Below, in pieces: positions 26,642 to 35,293 of a stretch of 64,000 bases of DNA. Origin of the DNA: an uncultured Marmoricola sp. (GTDB taxonomy: Bacteria > Actinomycetota > Actinomycetes > Propionibacteriales > Nocardioidaceae); the NCBI GenBank assembly GCA_937868075.1, contig CALMLL010000121.1, positions 1-64,000 on the forward strand, read 5' to 3'. Positions within the stretch are counted from its first letter, which is position 1, and every line of letters starts with the position of its first letter. The notes under the pieces were generated by a model that was not told the origin of the DNA, searched no databases, and saw only the letters and a program-made list of their open reading frames with translations. Both the position numbers and the translations under genes were made by a program.

Positions 26642-27322
26642 TCAGACCGCTTCGGCTCGAGCAGGGGTGGCTTCGGCGGGTGCAGCGGCGGCGATCGCTT
26701 CGGCTGGCGGGGCCGGCGGTTCTGCTGCCGGGGTCAGATCGATGGTGCGGATCGTTCGACGGGCCATCGGCTTGTTGACGTACGTCGGCAGCGTCAGCGG
26801 CATCGGATCCCAGAGTGAATCCTCGGTGTCGTCGTCGAGCTCAGTGAGCGCCGTCGATGCTGCAGCAGGCTCGGCCGGATGGTCGACCGCAGCCGAGGCC
26901 ACCTCGACAGCGTCGGTGGAGGTGACCCTGTGCATCGGGCGCACAGCGGCACGGCAGGCCACCAGCCAGGCGAAGACGACGACGGCCGGGATCGCCGGCG
27001 ACCAGAGCGGCAGCAGCCCGTAGATCGCAACCGCGGAGACCGCGGCGGTGAGCACCAGCAGACCCAGGAGCACCCGCCGGCGGCGACGCGCTGCCGCCAC
27101 GCGAACGGCCCGAGACGCGGCCGGAGGCTCCACGCGAGGCGCATGGGAAGGCAACGCCTGGGGTGCAGCAGCCGGAGTGCGATCGAGCACTCGCATGGAT
27201 GGTGAGAATTCCTCGACCGGGCGGTTGGCCTGCAGTTGATCGTGATGACGCAACGCACGCGGGACCAGATATCCGACCCAGGCCAAGGCAAGAACGACGA
27301 AGATCAGCCCTGACAAGTCCAC
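26642..27322 (-). CDS. sepX: Divisome membrane protein SepX/GlpR
   Basis: A 226-aa protein: N-terminal membrane segment (L-S-G-L-I-F-V-V-L-A-L-A-W-V-G-Y), a conserved R-A-L-R-H-H-D-Q cytosolic stretch, a disordered linker, a second Arg-rich hydrophobic hairpin (about 95-130) and an Ala/Glu/Pro-rich tail. Matches the actinobacterial SepX/GlpR family, which is the membrane receptor of gephyrin-like Glp at the division site. The GTG at 27322 (V-D-L-S-G) is favoured over a GTG 11 codons upstream because TATCGT lies 7 nt before it. Same strand and cluster as glp, as in Corynebacterium and Mycobacterium. Confidence 0.8.
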   Translation of the reverse strand: MDLSGLIFVVLALAWVGYLVPRALRHHDQLQANRPVEEFSPSMRVLDRTPAAAPQALPSHAPRVEPPAASRAVRVAAARRRRRVLLGLLVLTAAVSAVAIYGLLPLWSPAIPAVVVFAWLVACRAAVRPMHRVTSTDAVEVASAAVDHPAEPAAASTALTELDDDTEDSLWDPMPLTLPTYVNKPMARRTIRTIDLTPAAEPPAPPAEAIAAAAPAEATPARAEAV

Positions 27323-27329
27323 GACGCTG

Positions 27330-27335
27330 ACGATA
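27330..27335 (-). promoter_or_regulatory. -10 hexamer TATCGT of a near-leaderless sepX transcript
   Basis: TATCGT, 7 nt, then the GTG of sepX. Confidence 0.45.
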
Positions 27336-27383
27336 GGAGCGCCAGGCCGCCCCACCTACCAGCCGGAGCGGTGTGTCGCAATA

Positions 27384-27995
27384 TCACTGGTGTGACTGTT
27401 GTGAAAGTCGTGATCTCAACCCTTGGGGGCACTCCTCGACGGTGATGGCGAACATCCGGTGATCGCGCCAAGCCCCGTCGATGTGGAGATAGCGGGGCGC
27501 GTAGCCCACCTCCTGGATGCCCAACTTCTCCACCACGCGCAGCGAGGCGGTGTTCTCCGGGCGGATCGAGATCTCGATGCGGTGCAGCCCGGCTGCGGAG
27601 AAGCAGTGGTCGATCACCATGGCGACGGCCAGCGGCATGATCCCGCGCCCGGCCACATCGCGGTCGATCCAATAGCCCAACGACGCGAAGTACGCCGATC
27701 CGCGCACGATGTTGTTGACCGAGATGCCACCCACCAGTCGGCCGTCGTACTCGATCACGAACGGCATCCCACGACCGGCCCGAGCCGCAGCCAACTGCGC
27801 CCGCACCATCTCGAGGAAACTGCGCGGTCTGTCCCCGAGATCGGGAGCCGTGCCGTCCCAGAGCGAGAGCCACTCGCGGTTGCGCTCGCGCACCGAGAAC
27901 CACGCCGCCTGGTCACGGCGTCGGATCGGGCGGATAAGGATCTCGCCCGAAGCCTGATCACCAGCGCGGAGCCTCGCCGGCCACCCCGGAGGCAT
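27384..27995 (-). CDS. rimJ: GNAT N-acetyltransferase, RimJ/RimL type
   Basis: A 203-aa acetyl-CoA-dependent transferase of the ribosomal-protein/N-alpha acetyltransferase group. I-L-I-R-P-I-R-R-R-D opens the fold. The acetyl-CoA loop lies in Y-W-I-D-R-D-V-A-G-R-G-I-M-P, and the Asn of R-P-E-N-T-A-S-L-R-V-V-E-K-L-G is the typical GNAT motif B. Starts one base into the mogA stop (TGATG), so coupled. Equivalent to the rimJ next to moeA1 in mycobacteria. Substrate not known. Confidence 0.9.
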   Translation of the reverse strand: MPPGWPARLRAGDQASGEILIRPIRRRDQAAWFSVRERNREWLSLWDGTAPDLGDRPRSFLEMVRAQLAAARAGRGMPFVIEYDGRLVGGISVNNIVRGSAYFASLGYWIDRDVAGRGIMPLAVAMVIDHCFSAAGLHRIEISIRPENTASLRVVEKLGIQEVGYAPRYLHIDGAWRDHRMFAITVEECPQGLRSRLSQQSHQ

Positions 27996-28477
27996 CAGTG
28001 GTCGCTCCCGACGATCTGTTCCACCGCGTGCCGTGCCACCTGCGCCAGCACCTCCAGTCCGTCCTTCACACCCCCGCGCGAGCCGGGCAGATTGACCACG
28101 AGTGCGTGGCCGGACACGCCCGCGAGGCCGCGCGACAGGGCCGCGCTGGGCACGCCTTTGGCGATCCCATGAGCCCGGATCGCCTCGGCGAGCCCGGGGA
28201 CCTCCCGGTCCAGGAGCGGGCGGGTGACCTCGGGGGTCAGGTCCGTGGGGGTGAGACCGGTGCCGCCCGTGGTGACGACCAGACGAGCACCGGCCGAGAC
28301 GGCCGCCTCGATCGCTGTGCCCACGGCCTCCCCATCGGGTACGACGACCGGGTGCCCCACATCGAAACCCCACTCGACGAGGGCCTCGACGATGAGCGGA
28401 CCGGTGGTGTCGTCGTACACCCCGGCCGAAGCCCGATTGGAGGCCACCACGACGGCAGCCGGAAGTGCCTCAGCCAC
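27995..28477 (-). CDS. mogA: Molybdopterin adenylyltransferase-like MogA/MoaB
   Basis: A 160-aa MoCF-fold protein that in Moco synthesis adenylylates molybdopterin. [30 protein letters not shown] and L-P-G-S-R-G-G-V are the family landmarks. The GTG at 28477 overlaps the moaC stop by 8 bp and was preferred; a GTG eight codons upstream is possible. Lies between moaC and rimJ. Confidence 0.88.
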   Translation of the reverse strand: MAEALPAAVVVASNRASAGVYDDTTGPLIVEALVEWGFDVGHPVVVPDGEAVGTAIEAAVSAGARLVVTTGGTGLTPTDLTPEVTRPLLDREVPGLAEAIRAHGIAKGVPSAALSRGLAGVSGHALVVNLPGSRGGVKDGLEVLAQVARHAVEQIVGSDH

Positions 28478-28940
28478 GGGTCCAGTCACCGCTCTTGCCA
28501 CCGGACTTCGACTCGACCCGCACGTCGGTGATCACGGCGAACTTGTCGACGGCCTTGACCATGTCGATCACCGTCAGCGCGGCGACGGTGACGGCGGTGA
28601 GCGCCTCCATCTCCACACCGGTTCGATCCGTGGTGCGCACGGTCGCTCGCAGATCGACCCCACCGTCGACGACGTCGACGTCGACGACCACGCCGGACAG
28701 GGACAGCGGGTGACACAGCGGGATGAGATCGGGGGTGCGCTTGGCGGCCATGATCCCGGCCACCCGGGCCACCCCGAGCGCGTCGCCCTTGGGCACCTCA
28801 CCCGAGCGCAGCAGGGCCACCGTTTCCGGGGAGAGCAGCACCCGTCCACTGGCCACGGCAACCCGGGAAGTGACGTCCTTGCCGCCGACATCAACCATGC
28901 GGGCCGCGCCGGTCTCATCGATATGGGTCAGGTCGCTCAC
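28470..28940 (-). CDS. moaC: Cyclic pyranopterin monophosphate synthase MoaC
   Basis: Second step of molybdenum-cofactor synthesis, converting the 3',8-cyclo-GTP product of MoaA into c[13 protein letters not shown] near the N-terminus, substrate motif L-I-P-L-C-H-P-L, and [17 protein letters not shown] with D-M-V-K-A-V-D-K, whose Lys/Asp are catalytic. Length 156 aa is normal. The frame is open upstream into glp, but GTG at 28940 matches the family and has TACGGT at 6 nt. moaA is not in the window. Confidence 0.95.
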   Translation of the reverse strand: MSDLTHIDETGAARMVDVGGKDVTSRVAVASGRVLLSPETVALLRSGEVPKGDALGVARVAGIMAAKRTPDLIPLCHPLSLSGVVVDVDVVDGGVDLRATVRTTDRTGVEMEALTAVTVAALTVIDMVKAVDKFAVITDVRVESKSGGKSGDWTRG

Positions 28941-28946
28941 GTGGGA

Positions 28947-28952
28947 ACCGTA
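28947..28952 (-). promoter_or_regulatory. -10 hexamer TACGGT of a leaderless moaC transcript
   Basis: Sits in the 13-bp gap between glp and moaC; 6 nt to the GTG. Confidence 0.45.
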
Positions 28953-28953
28953 G

Positions 28954-30186
28954 TCAGAAGTCTCGGTCGAGGACCAGCACGGGCACCATCTCACCGGCTG
29001 CCACCGACGTCTGATGCTCGGCGAGGACCACGATGGCGTTGGCGCGGGCCAGGCCGGCGACCAGGTGCGAACCCGGGCCGCCGACAGGGGTGACGGTCGC
29101 CCCAGTGGGCGAGGGTTGGTAGTAGGCACGGAGGAACTGCCGCTTGCCTGGTGCCGAGGCGAGTCCCTGGGTCAGCACCGCTCGCATCATCGGTCGACTG
29201 ACCGGCATGCGGCCCATCATCGTGCGCAGTGCTGGCAGCACGAACACCTCGAAAGAGACGTAGGAGGAGACGGGATTGCCGGGCAGTGTGAAGATCGGGG
29301 TGCTGTCCTCACCGATGAACCCGAAACCTTGCGGCTTCCCGGGCTGCATCGCGACCGTGTCGAACCGCACCTCGCTGGCCAACACCTCTTTCACGACATC
29401 GAACGCGCCCTTGCTGACTCCGCCGCTGGTCACCACCACATCGGCGCGCACCAACTGGTCGGACAGCGTCTGCCGGAACTCCTCGGGGTCATCGGAGACC
29501 AGCCCGACCCGGTAGGCGATCGCTCCCGCAGCCCGCGCCTGCGCGGCGAGCATGTAGGAGTTGGAGTCGTAGATCGAGTCGGGGCCGAGGGCCTCGCCCG
29601 GCTTGCGCAACTCCGACCCGGTCGAGATCACTACGACCCGAGGGCGAGGTCGAGCCAGCACCCGCGCCCGTCCGACCGAGGCCAGCAGGGACACCTCGCG
29701 AGGGCCGATCACGGTCCCGGCCTGGATCAACATCTCCCCGGCCCGCACGTCCTCGCCGGCACGACGAATGTGTTGGCCCTCTCGTGGCGCTCGAGAGATC
29801 ACCACGGTCTCGGTGCCTTCATCGGTCCACTCCACCGGCACCACAGCGGTGCAGCCTGCCGGGATCGGCGCCCCGGTCATGATCCGTGCGGTCGTGCCCG
29901 CCTCGATGGCCGCGATCTGGGCGGCCCCGGCGGCGATATCGCCGACGACCGGCAGCCGCACCAGCTGCTCCGGGCTCGCCCCGACGAGATCGTCGTGACA
30001 CACCGCGTACCCATCCATCCCGGAGTTGTCGAAGCCTGGCAGCGGCGCCGGAGCCACGATGTCCTCGGCGATCGGCAGACCCAGGCAGTCCAACAACTCC
30101 TGGTCGTACGCCGAGAGCGGCGCGATCCCACTCAGGATCCGCTCGAGATGCTGATCGACGGGGATGAGGACGTCCTCTGAGGGCAT
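28954..30186 (-). CDS. glp: Gephyrin-like molybdotransferase Glp (MoeA family)
   Basis: A 410-aa MoeA-fold protein. D-N-S-G-M-D-G-Y-A (53-61) of domain I/III, S-T-G-S-E-L (188-193), [11 protein letters not shown] (253-263), [10 protein letters not shown] and L-P-G-N-P-V-S. In canonical MoeA the third motif reads G-D-Y-D; here residue 261 is Ala, as in the Glp subgroup that works with SepX/GlpR in cell division. Located with moaC, mogA and sepX, so either or both roles are possible. The ATG at 30186 is preferred over longer starts; TACGGT lies 7 nt upstream. Confidence 0.9.
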   Translation of the reverse strand: MPSEDVLIPVDQHLERILSGIAPLSAYDQELLDCLGLPIAEDIVAPAPLPGFDNSGMDGYAVCHDDLVGASPEQLVRLPVVGDIAAGAAQIAAIEAGTTARIMTGAPIPAGCTAVVPVEWTDEGTETVVISRAPREGQHIRRAGEDVRAGEMLIQAGTVIGPREVSLLASVGRARVLARPRPRVVVISTGSELRKPGEALGPDSIYDSNSYMLAAQARAAGAIAYRVGLVSDDPEEFRQTLSDQLVRADVVVTSGGVSKGAFDVVKEVLASEVRFDTVAMQPGKPQGFGFIGEDSTPIFTLPGNPVSSYVSFEVFVLPALRTMMGRMPVSRPMMRAVLTQGLASAPGKRQFLRAYYQPSPTGATVTPVGGPGSHLVAGLARANAIVVLAEHQTSVAAGEMVPVLVLDRDF

Positions 30187-30193
30187 GGTGTGG

Positions 30194-30199
30194 ACCGTA
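30194..30199 (-). promoter_or_regulatory. -10 hexamer TACGGT of a near-leaderless glp transcript
   Basis: TACGGT, 7 nt, then the ATG of glp, in the 22-bp gap after the UGPase gene. Confidence 0.45.
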
Positions 30200-30208
30200 C
30201 CCGAGCCG

Positions 30209-31603
30209 TCAGATCTCGTTGTCATCCTCGGACAACACGGTGCCGGCCTCGACCCGGTGATGACCCTCGGGGGCATCCAGAGCGACCTCCCCGATCACCG
30301 ACACATCGGAGCCGAAGGTCCAGTCGCCCCGGACCGCGAACGATCGCGCCTTCCTCAGTGACGGGGCTCCGGCCGGGAACCTCGTGTCGAAGTCGTGCAC
30401 CAACGTGTAGTGGGAATCCAACTCCACATAGGGCGCGGCATCGGGGACGAGTTGAAGCACGCTGTCCTTGCCGAGGTCATAGACATCGGAGCGCAACAGC
30501 AGCAGTTCATTGGTGGTCTTGACCGGCACGAAACGGTCGCGTCCGACCTCGATGGTCTGGGCCCCCTCGAAGATCTCGATGGCTGCCCCCATCGCGGTCT
30601 CCATCTGGATGACCTTCGGTGTCGTGGGATCAGCGGGGTCGACGTTCTTCACGTTGCGGATCAACGGGAGTCCGAGGATGCCGTCACGGCGGTCCAGTTC
30701 CTTCTTCATCGCGGCGAGGTTGAACCACAGGTTGTTGGTCGAGCAGAACTCGTGGCGACTCAGGTCGGCCAGTGCCTCGCGGTCCTCAGGCAGGGTCTGA
30801 GCCGACTCGCGCAGCACGATGCGTCCGTCGCTCTTGCGCAGCGCGAAGTGCCCACCCTTCTTGTCGTTCGGGGTCCGGCGCACGGCTTCGATCGCAAAAG
30901 GTGCCCCGGAGGTGGCGAACCATCCGGCTACGCGCGCGTCGGGCACCGCCCCCAGGTTGTCGGAGTTGGACACGAATACCTGGGTGTAGCCGGCCTCGAT
31001 GAGCCGGTCGAGCAGTCCGGTGCCGCGCAGCGCGGTGTAAAGGTCACCGTGACCGGGCGGACACCACTCCAACTGGGGCTCGCGCGGCCAACTCACCGGC
31101 TCGAGGGTGTCGGCGGTGAGTTTGGGCTCCTTGTTCTGCAAGAACTCAAGCGGCAGCCCGTCCGCGGGCAGGTTGGTGTAACGCGCAAGCGCGGCCATCG
31201 TGTCCGCGGAGGTGCGGAAGGAGTTCATGAAGATCACCGGCAGTGGGGCGGCGTACTCCTCACGCAGGTGGAGCACCTGCCGGGCGATGATGTCGAGGAA
31301 CGACAGGCCCCGACGCACACACAGCAGCGACTTCGCACGATCCATGCCCATCGACGTGCCAAGCCCCCCGTTGAGCTTGATCACCGCCGTTGTGCCGATC
31401 GCGGCGGCAGCATCGCTGTCGGAGACCTCGGCATCGGCCAGGGACGGCATCTGCACCGGAGAGATCGACGACTCCGGGATCATCCCGGTCTCGCCGTGCT
31501 CGATGAGGCGGTAGTAGTGGGCGAACACGTCGATCGCAACCGGATCGACCCCTGCTGCTGTCATCTTGTCCCGGGCCTGGGTGAGCCCATCGTGCTTCGC
31601 CAT
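30209..31603 (-). CDS. UTP--glucose-1-phosphate uridylyltransferase, eukaryotic-type UGPase
   Basis: Makes UDP-glucose for trehalose, glycans and lipids. At 464 aa with the nucleotide loop K-L-N-G-G-L-G-T-S-M-G-M-D-R-A-K-S (near residue 75), it belongs to the UDPGP family typical of eukaryotes, not to the roughly 300-aa bacterial GalU type. Other landmarks: E-W-C-P-P-G-H-G-D-L-Y (uridine site), F-V-S-N-S-D-N-L-G-A and a C-terminal beta-helix-like tail. It occupies the position of galU in the mycobacterial cluster. Leaderless ATG at 31603 with TACGAT at 6 nt. Confidence 0.93.
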   Translation of the reverse strand: MAKHDGLTQARDKMTAAGVDPVAIDVFAHYYRLIEHGETGMIPESSISPVQMPSLADAEVSDSDAAAAIGTTAVIKLNGGLGTSMGMDRAKSLLCVRRGLSFLDIIARQVLHLREEYAAPLPVIFMNSFRTSADTMAALARYTNLPADGLPLEFLQNKEPKLTADTLEPVSWPREPQLEWCPPGHGDLYTALRGTGLLDRLIEAGYTQVFVSNSDNLGAVPDARVAGWFATSGAPFAIEAVRRTPNDKKGGHFALRKSDGRIVLRESAQTLPEDREALADLSRHEFCSTNNLWFNLAAMKKELDRRDGILGLPLIRNVKNVDPADPTTPKVIQMETAMGAAIEIFEGAQTIEVGRDRFVPVKTTNELLLLRSDVYDLGKDSVLQLVPDAAPYVELDSHYTLVHDFDTRFPAGAPSLRKARSFAVRGDWTFGSDVSVIGEVALDAPEGHHRVEAGTVLSEDDNEI

Positions 31604-31609
31604 TGTTCG

Positions 31610-31615
31610 ATCGTA
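31610..31615 (-). promoter_or_regulatory. -10 hexamer TACGAT of a leaderless UGPase transcript
   Basis: Minus-strand TACGAT, 6 nt to the ATG at 31603. It shares its TA with the divergent -10 at 31614-31619. Confidence 0.55.
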
Positions 31616-31619
31616 GGCT
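31614..31619 (+). promoter_or_regulatory. -10 hexamer TAGGCT of a leaderless 5-FTHF cyclo-ligase transcript
   Basis: TAGGCT, 6 nt to the ATG at 31626. Overlaps the opposite -10 by two bases. Confidence 0.55.
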
Positions 31620-31625
31620 GCCGGG

Positions 31626-32258
31626 ATGGATGGCAGAAACTCGGCCGCGAGCCAAGACGGTCCACCGCCCACCCCGGCTGAGGACCCCAGCGCCGGGGCA
31701 AAGATGGCCTTGCGCGACCAACTGGGCACCGCACGACACCGGATCCCGCTGGCCGTGGTCGCCGAACGCTCTGCAGAGATCGCCGAACATGTGCTCGCCG
31801 CCCCTGAGGTACGCCGCGCGGCCAGCGTGGCCGCCTATGTCTCCATCGGCCACGAACCGGGCACCGGCCTGCTGATCGAACGCCTGCACGCAGCCGGCAA
31901 ACGGGTTCTCCTGCCGATCGTGTTGCCCGATCTCGACCTCGACTGGGCGTGGTACGCCGGACCCGACTCCCTCGTCCGCGCCCGCATGGGCCTGCTGGAG
32001 CCCTCGGGCCCTCGACGCGGTGTCGAGGCCATCGGTACTCCGGACGCCGTGCTGGTCCCTGGAGTCGCCGTCGACCGCCACGGGATGCGGATGGGTCGCG
32101 GCGGCGGCTGCTACGACCGTGCGCTGGGGCGCGTCCCGGTCGGGACCTTCGTGTGCGCCCTGCTCTATGCCAGTGAGGTGCTGGCCGAGGTCCCGCACAC
32201 CGACCACGACCGGCCGGTGACCGCGGTCGCGACCGAGATCGGAATCACCCGCTTCTAA
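31626..32258 (+). CDS. 5-formyltetrahydrofolate cyclo-ligase
   Basis: Converts 5-formyl-THF to 5,10-methenyl-THF using ATP. A 210-aa protein: an unconserved 25-residue N-terminal extension, then L-R-D-Q-L-G-T-A-R, V-A-A-Y-V-S-I-G-H-E-P, V-P-G-V-A-V-D and the ATP-binding G-R-G-G-G-C-Y-D-R-A-L. Divergent from the UGPase across 22 bp with overlapping -10 elements. Ends convergently overlapping the acylase gene by 14 bp. Confidence 0.95.
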   Translation: MDGRNSAASQDGPPPTPAEDPSAGAKMALRDQLGTARHRIPLAVVAERSAEIAEHVLAAPEVRRAASVAAYVSIGHEPGTGLLIERLHAAGKRVLLPIVLPDLDLDWAWYAGPDSLVRARMGLLEPSGPRRGVEAIGTPDAVLVPGVAVDRHGMRMGRGGGCYDRALGRVPVGTFVCALLYASEVLAEVPHTDHDRPVTAVATEIGITRF

Positions 32259-34797
32259 CGGGCGGCAGCAACGTCAGCCGCTGTTGGGTAGCGGCCTCGA
32301 TGGCCGACCGCGACCACGGCCAGTCCGGGCTCTCACCGCTCAGCCACTCCTCACGCTGGTCGACATAGGTGCCGGCGAACGCGTGCCCCGACTCCCCCGC
32401 GAGATTGACCCAGCGCGACCGATCGGGCTGGGCGAGATCGACGACCATGCGAAAGACCGGACCGGTGGTGACGGCGTACCCGGCGCGGGCATCCCATGCG
32501 GTTGCGTTGACGGCCGCTGACGAACCCGGGGCGCCGGCCTCGGAGCGATCGAAGACCATGCGGCCGATGCGGGAGGAACCGAACACCTGAGAGGACAGCC
32601 TCAATCGGTGCAAGTGCCCCCATGTCCAGTCTTGCGGGTCGCGCGCCTGGCGGCGCACCATCTCGTCGCGTGCATCCAGCATGGCCTGGGCGAGGATGTC
32701 GTCGCGGTTCTCGACGCGATCGGGGGTGTCGACGTCGTCCCACCACCGGCTGGCCGGTTGCCGCAGCAACTGGGTCATCACAAACATCCACCGCGACCCT
32801 CCGTCGGGGCGGGCCGAGGCCGGCAACTCGTCGTCGAAGGTCAGCCGCAGCAGGTTGCTCCACACGACGTTGAAGTACGCCGCCGCTGCGGACTCCACCG
32901 GCTGGTTGTAGTCCCAGTCCTCCAACAGTTGCTGGCCACCGCGGTCGTAGGCGGTCTCCAGGGAGATGTCGAGGAGGTAGGGCACCAGCACCGGGGCCAA
33001 CGGGTTGAGCGTGTCGGACTGGACTGTGCTCATGTCCTGGACCCGAAGGGGCGCACTCTCCTTGATGCGCGCTCCCAAGATGCCAGCGATGCGGCGGGCC
33101 CGGAAGCCATAGTCGGGCCGGTCAGTGATCCGGTAGGGATAGTCAGGCCCCGCCGCCGGCTGGTTGGCCGAAACGATCAGGCCGGAGGGCGGATTGAAAC
33201 TGGCGGGCAGTTGGGTGAAGGGGATCGAGCGTCCGGTCGGCTGTTGATCCTTGCGCCACCCGGCCGCGGGAACATCCCCGCTGTGCAGCGCCGCTCGGAT
33301 CGGAATCCGGCCGACAACCTCGGCGCCGATGTTGCCGCTGACGTCGGCGTAGAGGAGGTTGAGGGCGGGAGCCTCGAGGTGACTGCTTGCGGCTCGGAAC
33401 TGGGCCCAGTCTGCGGCCCGGTCGACTCCGAGCAACGCGTCCGCGGTGCGGCCGGGGCGAAGCGCGGTCCAGTTCAACGCGACGGCATACCCGTTGGCGC
33501 GCTCGGGAGAGCCCTCAGGCACCTGGGCGTTGGCCCCGGCGGTCGACCACTGCCGCGACACGTCAGAAAGCAGCGGGCCGTGCTCGGTGGCACGAACCGT
33601 CAGTTTGCGAGACCTGCCCCCAGCCACCTTGATGGTTTCGGTGCGCTTGATCAGCGGAACCCATTTCTTGCCCACGAGGTAGGTCTGATCGGTGACCTTC
33701 TCCAGATAGAGGTCGACCAGGTCCGCATGCACGTTGGTGATTCCCCATGAGATCTGGGCGTTGCGTCCGATGACCACCCCCGGGAAGCCCGCCATGCCGA
33801 AGCCGGCCACGTCGTACGGGCAGGCCTCGCTCACGGTGCGGCAATGCAGCCCGACCTGCCAGAAGGTGCCCGGAAGGCTCACCGACAGGTGGGGATCGTT
33901 GGCCAGGAGGGGCGCGCCCCCGGTGGTGTTGTCCCCAGAGACGACCCAGGCATTGGAGCCGATCCCATCCCCGACACCAGCCGGGTGTGGCATCTGTGCC
34001 AAGACGTTCTGGACCTCGCCCATCACAGTCTGGGCACCGGGGTTGGCGACCGCGCGGATCTCCACGGCGACCCGCGGTGTCGAGTCGTAGGGGTAAGGCG
34101 GATACAACTCCGCGAGTCGTTCCGGTGGCAGGGTCAGCGCCAGTCGCGAGCGGGTGATCTCGTCATCGGCATTGCCGGACAGGTCCCAGGCGAGGGCCTT
34201 GAGCCAGGCCAGGGAATCCACGATCGACCAGTCCTCGGGGCGGTAGTCGCCCACCGCCACCGACAACGCGGTGTACTCCAGCGACATCGAACTCGGGGTG
34301 CGCTCGTGCAGCCAGGCGTTGACCCCGTCGGCGTACGACTGGAGGGCGGCCTTGGTGAGTGGGTCGAGTAGAGCCACCTCCTGCTCGGCCACCCGATGCC
34401 AGCCCATGACCCGCATGAACTGGTCGGTGCGCACCCCGGGCTCACCGACCATCTCCGAGAGTCGGCCCTCGGTGAGGTGTCGACGCAGATCCATCTGGAA
34501 GAACCGGTCCTGCGCCGAGACGTAGCCCTGGGCGAAGAACAGGTCCTCGGAGGTGTCGGCGTAGATCTGTGGGATGCCGTGCTGGTCACGCAAGACATCC
34601 ACCTTGGCCTGCAAGCCGACCACGCTCAGTTGTCCCTCGGTGGTCTGGAACGACTGGCGCACGACGACGACCCCGGCCAGCGAGCCGACTACCAGGATCA
34701 GGACTAGCGCGAGAGTGAGGTAGACCGCCCACCGGCCGATGGCAGGCCAGTCTCGAAACTTGTCGCGCTCCACCACCTCGTCGGCCACGGGCGCCAT
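32245..34797 (-). CDS. Penicillin acylase family (Ntn) hydrolase, membrane-anchored
   Basis: An 850-aa amidase precursor. One N-terminal membrane segment (about 22-47) anchors it outside. The alpha chain includes G-I-P-Q-I-Y-A and A-Q-G-Y-V-S-A-Q-D-R-F-F-Q-M-D. The autocatalytic junction is G-I-G-S-N-A-W-V-V-S-G with S281 as the expected new N-terminal nucleophile, followed by N-D-P-H-L. Family members hydrolyse beta-lactam side chains, acyl-homoserine lactones or other amides; the substrate is not readable. ATG at 34797. The promoter region is shared with the CIRCE-controlled gene to the right. Confidence 0.92.
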   Translation of the reverse strand: MAPVADEVVERDKFRDWPAIGRWAVYLTLALVLILVVGSLAGVVVVRQSFQTTEGQLSVVGLQAKVDVLRDQHGIPQIYADTSEDLFFAQGYVSAQDRFFQMDLRRHLTEGRLSEMVGEPGVRTDQFMRVMGWHRVAEQEVALLDPLTKAALQSYADGVNAWLHERTPSSMSLEYTALSVAVGDYRPEDWSIVDSLAWLKALAWDLSGNADDEITRSRLALTLPPERLAELYPPYPYDSTPRVAVEIRAVANPGAQTVMGEVQNVLAQMPHPAGVGDGIGSNAWVVSGDNTTGGAPLLANDPHLSVSLPGTFWQVGLHCRTVSEACPYDVAGFGMAGFPGVVIGRNAQISWGITNVHADLVDLYLEKVTDQTYLVGKKWVPLIKRTETIKVAGGRSRKLTVRATEHGPLLSDVSRQWSTAGANAQVPEGSPERANGYAVALNWTALRPGRTADALLGVDRAADWAQFRAASSHLEAPALNLLYADVSGNIGAEVVGRIPIRAALHSGDVPAAGWRKDQQPTGRSIPFTQLPASFNPPSGLIVSANQPAAGPDYPYRITDRPDYGFRARRIAGILGARIKESAPLRVQDMSTVQSDTLNPLAPVLVPYLLDISLETAYDRGGQQLLEDWDYNQPVESAAAAYFNVVWSNLLRLTFDDELPASARPDGGSRWMFVMTQLLRQPASRWWDDVDTPDRVENRDDILAQAMLDARDEMVRRQARDPQDWTWGHLHRLRLSSQVFGSSRIGRMVFDRSEAGAPGSSAAVNATAWDARAGYAVTTGPVFRMVVDLAQPDRSRWVNLAGESGHAFAGTYVDQREEWLSGESPDWPWSRSAIEAATQQRLTLLPPVRSG

Positions 34798-34833
34798 TGT
34801 GCCGGTCCCGGCCCCAGATCCGTGCCATTACAC

Positions 34834-34860
34834 TTGGCACTCGACCGCCAGGAGTGCCAA
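34834..34860. promoter_or_regulatory. CIRCE element (HrcA operator)
   Basis: Inverted repeat TTGGCACTC-N9-GAGTGCCAA, differing by one base per arm from the consensus TTAGCACTC-N9-GAGTGCTAA and with the exact 9-bp spacer. Lies 54 nt upstream of the FmdB/Ruc-type gene. Predicts HrcA repression and heat induction; hrcA itself is not in the window. Confidence 0.85.
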
Positions 34861-34913
34861 CCCGCGCGATCGAGAAACGACACACCCGCACCGCACAACC
34901 GAGGAGCACCCAG

Positions 34914-35228
34914 GTGCCGACCTACCAATACGCCTGCACCGCCTGCGGGCACGCCTTCGAGCAGTTCCAGAGTTTCAGCGACGACTCGCTGACCACCTGC
35001 CCGGAGTGCCAGGGCGCACTGCGCAAGGTCTTCAATGCCGTCGGCGTCGTGTTCAAGGGGTCGGGCTTCTACCGCAACGACAGCCGCGGCTCCTCCAGCA
35101 GCAGTGACGCGCCGACCACCTCGTCCTCCTCGAGCAGTTCCACGGCGACCTCGGCCGGCAGTTCTTCTGCAACATCGAGCGACTCGGGTTCCTCCAGCAG
35201 CGCTGCAACCGCCTCCGCGAACTCCTGA
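34914..35228 (+). CDS. ruc: FmdB-type zinc ribbon protein, Ruc-like redox-regulated chaperone
   Basis: A 104-aa protein: zinc ribbon with C8-x2-C11 and C29-x2-C32, then G-F-Y-R-N-D and a disordered tail of about 55 residues, nearly all Ser/Thr/Ala. The layout and its place next to 5-FTHF ligase/UGPase/mscL match M. tuberculosis Rv0991c (Ruc), a zinc/cysteine redox-switched chaperone of the HrcA regulon, and the CIRCE upstream agrees. GTG start with GAGGAG 7 nt upstream. The tail is much more Ser-rich than I recall for Ruc, so function is inferred from ribbon, synteny and CIRCE. Confidence 0.85.
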   Translation: MPTYQYACTACGHAFEQFQSFSDDSLTTCPECQGALRKVFNAVGVVFKGSGFYRNDSRGSSSSSDAPTTSSSSSSSTATSAGSSSATSSDSGSSSSAATASANS

Positions 35229-35281
35229 CCTGCGACTTCGCGTACCTGTGGAGAACTCCACCTGAGGGAATCGCGGCGATC

Positions 35282-35287
35282 TAGCGT
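35282..35287 (+). promoter_or_regulatory. -10 hexamer TAGCGT of a leaderless SAF-protein transcript
   Basis: TAGCGT, 6 nt, then the ATG at 35294. Confidence 0.5.
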
Positions 35288-35293
35288 GCCGCC

